A stretch of 64,000 nt of DNA from Bolinopsis microptera (Eukaryota > Ctenophora > Tentaculata > Lobata > Bolinopsidae): contig NC_087076.1 in NCBI RefSeq assembly GCF_026151205.1, forward strand, positions 4,735,902 through 4,799,901. The letters are read 5' to 3'. Under the pieces are notes generated by a model, which saw nothing but the letters and a program-made list of their open reading frames with translations, did no database searches and had not been told where the DNA came from. Shown in pieces: positions 57,158-64,000 of this stretch. The stretch's first letter is position 1, and every line of letters starts with the position of its first letter. Position numbers and translations under genes: made by a program.

Positions 57158-59978
57158 TTAGAGTTTCTGTCCTGTGTGAGTACGTTGGTGTCGGGAAAGA
57201 CTTGATTTAATAGAGCAAACAAATGAACATTCTTTGCACTTGTAGGATTTCTCTCCCGTGTGAGTCCTCATATGTAATGTGAGATGACCTTTCTGAGCAC
57301 AAGAATATGAACATTCCTTACACTTGTAAGGTTTCTCTCCCGTGTGAGTACGTTGATGTCTAATAAAACATGATTTAACAGAACAAGCAAATGAACACTC
57401 GTTGCACTTGTAGGGTTTCTCTCCCGTGTGAGAACGTTGGTGTCTGATAATATTTGATTTACTAGAGCAAGTATATGACTGGGACAGATTTGATGAGATC
57501 CTATCGAATAACCCCAACCTTAACAACACACAAATCAACACTACGACTGAAATTGATCACAAAATAGACATAATCAATACTGCACTAAAGGAAGCCTTCG
57601 AGGAGGCATGCCCCATCACTTACATGTCAAGTTCCGTCCGCAAACCCCCCTGGCTAACTCAAGAAGTAGAGGAAGCACAGAGGGGAATAAGACAAAAACT
57701 GATTACTGCCCGCAAAAAGAAGACTGATGCCCTGTGGCTCGCTCTTAGAGAGAGCAACAAACAATACAACAGACTTATAACCAACTCCCAGCGTAATGCC
57801 CAAGCTTATGGAAGCCTAACCCTCGAAACTATCGCCCCCAGAAAAGGTACCATCACAACTCACACCACTATCAACAAACAATTCATGGTAGATCTCAACA
57901 TACCACCCAAAGCAGAGAGAGACCTATCTATACCAACCATGATGCTTGAACGACGCTTCACGGTCACCACTCCTGGAGCTGACAACATTGGATATAGAGG
58001 CTCACTCCAAAACACCATCGACAACATCCCCAGTGAAACCATCACCTGCTACACAGACGGGTCACGCACAGACTCAGGTAGCGGGGCTGGTTATATTATG
58101 ACCACAGACAACAACAACACTACACTAGATGAAAGATCATTCAAGCTTCCCGATTATTGCACCGTTTATCAAACAGAACTCACTGCCATCATCGAAGCTT
58201 GTAAATATCTATCAACTTATACAAACACACACATCATCATATGGTCAGACAGTCTCTCCTCTATTCAAGCCATATCCTCACCTTCAACGAGGAGTAGGAC
58301 TACTAGAGACTGTTACGACACCCTCAATACACTCGGATCCACTAACACCTTAGAGATCAGATGGATAGCTGCACACATTGGATTGTGGGGAAATGAAAAA
58401 GCAGACGAGCTGGCCAAAAATGGTACAACCAGTGAATCCACTTTGAATTGCCCAATTCCACAATCTTACATCAAACGCCTGATCAACGACAAAGTCACAA
58501 AACTTAATCAAGAATCATGGATTACTGATGGTCCCAGACACACTAAACTGACACTTGGACATAAAAACATCAACATCATCAAAAATCTCAACACTACACT
58601 CAGTAACAACAGACAAAATTATAGAACTGCAGTGCACCTCATCACGGGACATTGTGGCCTCAACAAACACCTACACACCATTCGCAAATCAGACACAAGT
58701 GCTTGTCCTAAATGCGGCGACGAAGAGGAGACTGTCTCACACTTTCTCGGACAGTGCCCGGCTATTGCCCAAATAAGAGGTCAATATTTCCGGGACTACT
58801 ACCTCTCTGTCAATGACATATTCGACAACCAACACATCTCCACCATTGTCAACTTTACAAACTACACTAAACGCTTAGTGGTGCCAGAGGAGTTGGACCA
58901 GACAGTTGTAACATAGCGACTACTTTAACGCCGTCTTATTTCGCCTCTCTCTTCCACACTCAACCACCACTTAAGCGTTTATCTATGACACACCCCACAA
59001 CACTTACCATCATCCTTGATTACACATCTTGATTCCACTTGCATCCTCCCACAGGACTGCCATACCCCAGAGGTAGGCAAAGCATTCATATGCTATCCTC
59101 TCGTGGGCCAACCAGGCCCAGCCTCTCTAAAAAAAAATTTAAAAAAAGTATATGAACATTCCTTACACTTGTAGGGTTTTTCTCCCGTGTGAATCCTCAT
59201 ATTATGTTTCTTGAGATCACCTTTCTGAGCACTAGAATATGAACATTCCTTACACCTGTAGGGTTTTTCTCCCGTGTGAGTACGTTGGTGTTTAGTAAGA
59301 CTTGATTTAACAGAACAAGCAAATGAACATTCGTTGCACTTGTAGGGTTTCTCTCCGGTGTGAGTACGTTGGTGTCTGATAAGATTTGATTTATCAGAAC
59401 AAGTATATGAACATTCGTTGCACTTGAAGGGTTTCTCTCCTGTGTGAGTACGTTGGTGTATAGTAAGACTTGATTTAACAGAACAAGCAAATGAACATTC
59501 GTTGCACTTGTAGGGTTTCTCTCCCGTGTGAGAACGTTGGTGTCTGATAAGATTTGATTTACTAGAGCAAGTATATGAACATTCCTTACACTTGTAAGCT
59601 TTCTCTCCCGTGTGAATACCTAAATGTTTCACAAGATCACTGTTCTCAGTACAGGTATAAGAACAATCGTCACATTTAAAAGCTTTCCCAACAGGAGAAG
59701 TATTCTCTTTGGTTGGTGATGATAAAGAATTTAACATTGAGACATTTGTAGTAGCCATATCATTGATATTTGATTGTTTCACAATGATGTTCTCTGATAT
59801 GTTCCACAAAGAACTCATCATAAAGAAAGTGAGCTTCACATTGCGGACAAATGAAACCATGTGATATTCCAGTCAACTCCTCCTGCTCTGTTGTTATTTC
59901 CTTCTTTATTGGAATTAAAGTTATGTTACACCTTTCTTTATCGGCAGCTGTTGAGGATCCTTTACTTCGTGTTAACAT
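57158..59978 (-). pseudogene. C2H2 zinc-finger gene copy B, broken by a LINE and a frameshift
   Basis: Read from 59978 (MLTRSKGSS), the atypical first finger is intact. A 7-bp insertion (extra atttgat near 59766-59773) then ends the first frame at IKYQ. The finger array is open again from 59760 down to 59150 with six complete canonical fingers (CxxC...HxxxH, TGEKPYKC linkers). The seventh is split after KECSYT by a LINE (57479-59145). The array resumes at 57478 with [16 protein letters not shown], three more fingers and the HTGQKL end at 57158. Such proteins bind DNA through successive fingers. No effector domain is recognised. Confidence 0.85.
57479..59145 (+). mobile_element. 5'-truncated, RT-less LINE inserted in zinc-finger copy B
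   Basis: It is flanked by a 10-bp duplication, aagtatatga (57469-57478 and 59146-59155), and ends in an A-rich tail. The frame is open from the first base of the insertion to a stop at 58914-58916 (430 codons from the Met at 57624). It begins in the tail of the endonuclease region (PPWLTQEVEEAQRGI). It continues with RNase H, showing the catalytic pattern YTDGS, TELTAIIEA, WSDSLSSI and AAHIGLWGNEKADELA. It closes with the CPKCGDEEETVSHFLGQCP zinc-knuckle tail typical of I/jockey-like ORF2. The reverse-transcriptase domain, expected between endonuclease and RNase H, is missing with no break in frame. Confidence 0.85.
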
Positions 59979-60045
59979 TACAAACTTTCCTGGATAAATA
60001 ACTGATAAATAACATCAAAATACACAAACTTTCCAAATTCAAATA

Positions 60046-60828
60046 GGAAGCATTGACGTCTGTAGTCAAGACTATTGTTGCAGAGGAGGACCGCAGCAGG
60101 AACCTCCTTATCTTCGGTCTGCCTGAGGAAAAAGAAGAGAAGCTCGAATCTCAAGTCAGTGAAGTTCTGGAAACTATTGGCATAAAGCCAAAAGTAGAGG
60201 CTCAGAGAATAGGAAAAAAGAAAACGGTTGACTCAACGCGACCAGTTAAAGTTATCACCTCAAACTCGCTCATCGTTAATCAGATTCTGAGGAATGCCAG
60301 GAACCTGCGGCAGAGTGAGAAGTTTAAGACAGTTTTCTTGAGCCCTGATCGGTCTGTCGAACAGAGGAAGCTCCGGAAAGATCTGGTACAGGACATGAAG
60401 AAGCGGGCACTTGCAGAACCGACCAAAAAGTTTTACATAAAGGACGGGCAAATTTATTGTGCCGATGAGAGCAACGGTTGACAACTTTTTTTGAGTGTGT
60501 GTTTCGTGTGCTGTTTTGATATGTTTTGGACCATGTTTGTGAGGGACATATTGGTAGCTGTAGTTATTTTCTATACAAGACTGAATAGTCTTCAGGCTTT
60601 AGCTGAGCTTTAATTTCCGACGCAGTTTTGTTGAGCCACTAGTCCATGATGGGGAATATAAACAATATATTTAACTCTTAATGGTCATAGCTACTTTTAA
60701 TTTCATGAATCATACAGATTTTAAAGTACGCTGGTACGATTTTTATCTTATTAAATTGCTGTTCAATATCTATTTTAGTAAACATTAACTGGGGTAGTAA
60801 AACCCAGTTCCCAATCAATTAATCAATC
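60046..60828 (+). mobile_element. LINE insertion with ORF1 C-terminal region
   Basis: In zinc-finger copies A and C the flank reads ttcaaatatctacat without interruption. In copy B about 780 bp is inserted between ttcaaat and atctacat. A 142-codon frame (60053-60481) shows EEDRSRNLLIFGLPEE, RIGKKK, TRPVKVITS and a tract around VFLSPDRS, the ORF1 RRM-like pattern also seen at 2.3 kb. The 3' end is an aatcaattaatcaatc repeat, as in LINEs with short tandem tails. It is 5' truncated with no ORF2. Confidence 0.8.
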
Positions 60829-61350
60829 ATATCTACATATTTAATTACCAGTGGGTATAAATATTTGGAATAACAAATTCTAATATTAAGACCACCCTTA
60901 GACATCTCTATTCCATCGGTACCATGCATAAGATATAAGGTGGTAAATAAATGTCAGAATTATATTATAAATAATAAATATAGCAGATTGGAAATACAAT
61001 AAATTTGCCAATTGTTACTTTAAAGACAAGACAAGACAAGATCAATGGGTTAAATTAATGGTTAGATATATATCAATGATTATGATTCACAATAATAGCA
61101 ACAAAATCATAATTTCTCTATCATATCTTATGGAACAAATTGCACAATATTGTTATTGAAATCAGAAAAATTGCTTTCAAAAATAGCTCTTAACATTTGT
61201 TGAGATTATTTATAGACTATAAATGCAATCATTGATCATAAATGTTATAAAAAGGGAAGTAAACAGATATTATCTACCAGTGAATACCCTGCTATCTAAT
61301 AAATTGTGACTGATGATAGCAAGTATTATGTAGTTGTATAAGAACATTCG
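60829..61350. other. duplicated 5' flank of the zinc-finger unit (copy B)
   Basis: The same landmarks as at 56575-57150, in the same order. It differs by point changes and one extra acaag in the acaagac run near 61026. Non-coding. Confidence 0.6.
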
Positions 61351-61358
61351 TGGCAATT

Positions 61359-62422
<1,064 letters not shown>

Positions 62423-62454
62423 TACAAACTTTCCTGGATAAATAACTGATTAAT

Positions 62455-63005
62455 AACATCAAAATACACAAACTTTCCAAATTCAAATATCTACATATTT
62501 AATTACCAGTGGGTATGAATATTTGGAATAATAAATTCTAATATTTATACCACCCTTAGACATCTCTATTCCATCGGTATCATGCAGATATATAAGGTGG
62601 TAAATAAATGTCAGAAATATATTATAAATAATAAATATAGCTTATTGGAAATATTATACATTTGCTAATTCTTACTTTAAAGACAAGACAAAATCAATGG
62701 GTTAAATTAATGGTTAGAAATATCATTGATTATGATTAACAGTAATAGCAAAAAAATCATAATTTCTCAATCATATTTATGGAACAAATTGCACAATTTT
62801 GTTATTGAAATCAGAAAAAATTACTTTCAAAAATAGCTCTTACCATTTGAGGAGATTATTTATAGACTATAAATGCAATGATTGATCATTAATGATATAA
62901 AAGGGAATTAAACTGATATTCTCTACCAGTGAATACCCTGCTATCTAATAAATTGTGACTGATCAGAGCAAGTATAATGTAGTTGTATAAGAACATTAGT
63001 GGCAA
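62455..63005. other. duplicated 5' flank of the zinc-finger unit (copy C)
   Basis: The same landmarks and order as at 56575-57150 and 60829-61350, with no insertion. Non-coding. Confidence 0.6.
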
Positions 63006-63007
63006 TT

Positions 63008-64000
63008 TTAGAGTTTCTGTCCTGTGTGAGTACGTTGGTGTCGGGAAAAACTTGATTTAATAGAGCATGCAAATGAACATTCTTTGCACTTGTAGGATTT
63101 CTCTCCCGTGTGAGTCCTCATATGCTCTGTGAGCCGACCTTGCCGAGCACAAGAATATGAACATTCCTTACACTTGTAGGGTTTTTCTCCCGTGTGAGTA
63201 CGTTGGTGTCTGATAAGATTTGATTTATCAGAACAAGTATATGAACATTCGTTGCACTTGAAGGGTTTCTCTCCTGTGTGAGTACGTTGGTGTATAGTAA
63301 GACTTGATTTAACAGAACAAGCAAATGAACATTCGTTGCACTTTTAGGGTTTCTCTCCCGTGTGAGAACGTTGGTGTCTGATAAGATTTGATTTACTAGA
63401 GCAAGTATATGAACATTCCTTACACTTGTAAGCTTTCTCTCCCGTGTGACTACGTTGGTGTATTATAAGATTTGGTTTAATCGAGCAAGTGTATGAACAT
63501 TTATTGCACTTGTAAGGACTCTCTCCCGTGTGAGTTCTCATATGTAATGTGAGATGACCTTTCTGAGCAAAAGAATATGAACATTCATTGCACTTGTAGG
63601 GTTTCTCTCCCGTGTGAGTACGTTGGTGTCTGATAAGCGTTGATTTAAAAGAGCAAGTATATGAACATTCCTTACACTTGTAGGGTTTCTCTCCCGTGTG
63701 AATACCTAAATGTTTCACAAGATCACTGTTCTCAGTACAGGTAAAAGAACAAACGTCGCAGCTTAAAGCTTTCCCAACAGGAGAAGTAGTCTCTTTGCCC
63801 AACCTGGTTGATGATGGTAAAGAATTCAACAAGACATTCGTAGTAGACAAATCATTGATTGTTTCACCATGATGTTCTCTGATATGTTCCACAAAGAACT
63901 CATCATAAAGAAAGTGAGCTTCACATTGCGGACAAATGAAACCATGTGATATTCCAGTCACCTCCTCCTGCTCTGTTTTTATTTCCTTTTTTATTGGAAT
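63008..64000 (-). pseudogene. C2H2 zinc-finger gene copy D, nonsense codon, runs off the window
   Basis: The frame is open from the window end (IPIKKEIKTEQEE...) through the atypical finger and six canonical fingers to a TAA at 63344-63346. There a Tyr codon of the KPYKC linker has become a stop (plus-strand ctttta where sisters have cttgta). The same frame then continues open for four more fingers to the normal HTGQKL end (stop 63008-63010). A single substitution thus truncates the protein after its sixth canonical finger; the shorter protein could still bind DNA. The start codon lies beyond 64000. Confidence 0.8.

Noticed and set aside
57860-58776. Extra frames overlapping the LINE ORF on both strands
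   Set aside because: They are shadows of the RNase H frame, which has clear catalytic motifs.
59197-59490. Frame with LVLLNQVLL...NVLTQERNP repeats (also at 63118-63324)
   Set aside because: Out-of-frame reading of the zinc-finger repeat; the in-frame reading gives perfect C2H2 fingers.

Overview
This is a stretch of an animal nuclear genome, not a microbial one. Both well-resolved genes are split by many short introns with GT/AG borders. The proteins belong to animal families: a lysosomal phospholipase, an SLC22-type transporter, a PAN/apple and sushi-like ectoprotein, TGEKP-linked C2H2 zinc fingers, and a P2X7-type cysteine domain. The rest is AT-rich DNA full of LINE fragments, MITEs, hAT-like elements and satellites. 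A non-vertebrate metazoan, perhaps a cnidarian, is my best guess, but nothing here fixes the species.

Layout: 1-6.3 kb is gene-poor, with a LINE ORF1 remnant (2.3-3.1 kb, minus) and inverted repeats. A complete nine-exon gene of the LCAT/lysosomal phospholipase A2 (PLA2G15) family runs on the minus strand from 22493 to 6402. All splice phases close and give 422 residues. Its 10-kb intron 5 holds two further genes: a complete 11-exon SLC22-like transporter on the plus strand (9474-14734, 687 residues) and an intronless 402-residue membrane or GPI-anchored protein on the minus strand (16332-17540). Introns 1 and 4 are largely filled by transposons: a hAT MITE with a perfect 8-bp target duplication, a long-armed inverted repeat, and a 2.2-kb terminal-inverted-repeat element carrying a decayed P2X7-type cysteine domain.

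22.5-42.2 kb has no convincing host gene. It contains a TIR element flanked by an unusually long direct repeat, GC-rich foldback elements, a row of hairpins, a 0.55-kb tandem duplication and LINE 3' fragments. It also holds two hAT-like elements with GACCGGG-rich subterminal regions. The larger one (33801-38502, 16-bp TIR, 8-bp TSD) has an interior made almost entirely of two different satellites. 42.6-49.0 kb has inflated homopolymers and blurred copies of sequence found elsewhere in the window, and is probably poorly polished assembly. 49.4-53.65 kb is a 330-bp satellite that abuts a truncated retrotransposon gag.

56.2-64.0 kb is a tandem cluster of four related C2H2 zinc-finger genes on the minus strand, running off the end of the window. 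Each copy has a different lesion: truncation, a LINE insertion plus a 7-bp frameshift, a 1-bp deletion, and a nonsense codon. The inserted LINE keeps an open frame joining the end of its endonuclease region to RNase H, with the reverse transcriptase missing.
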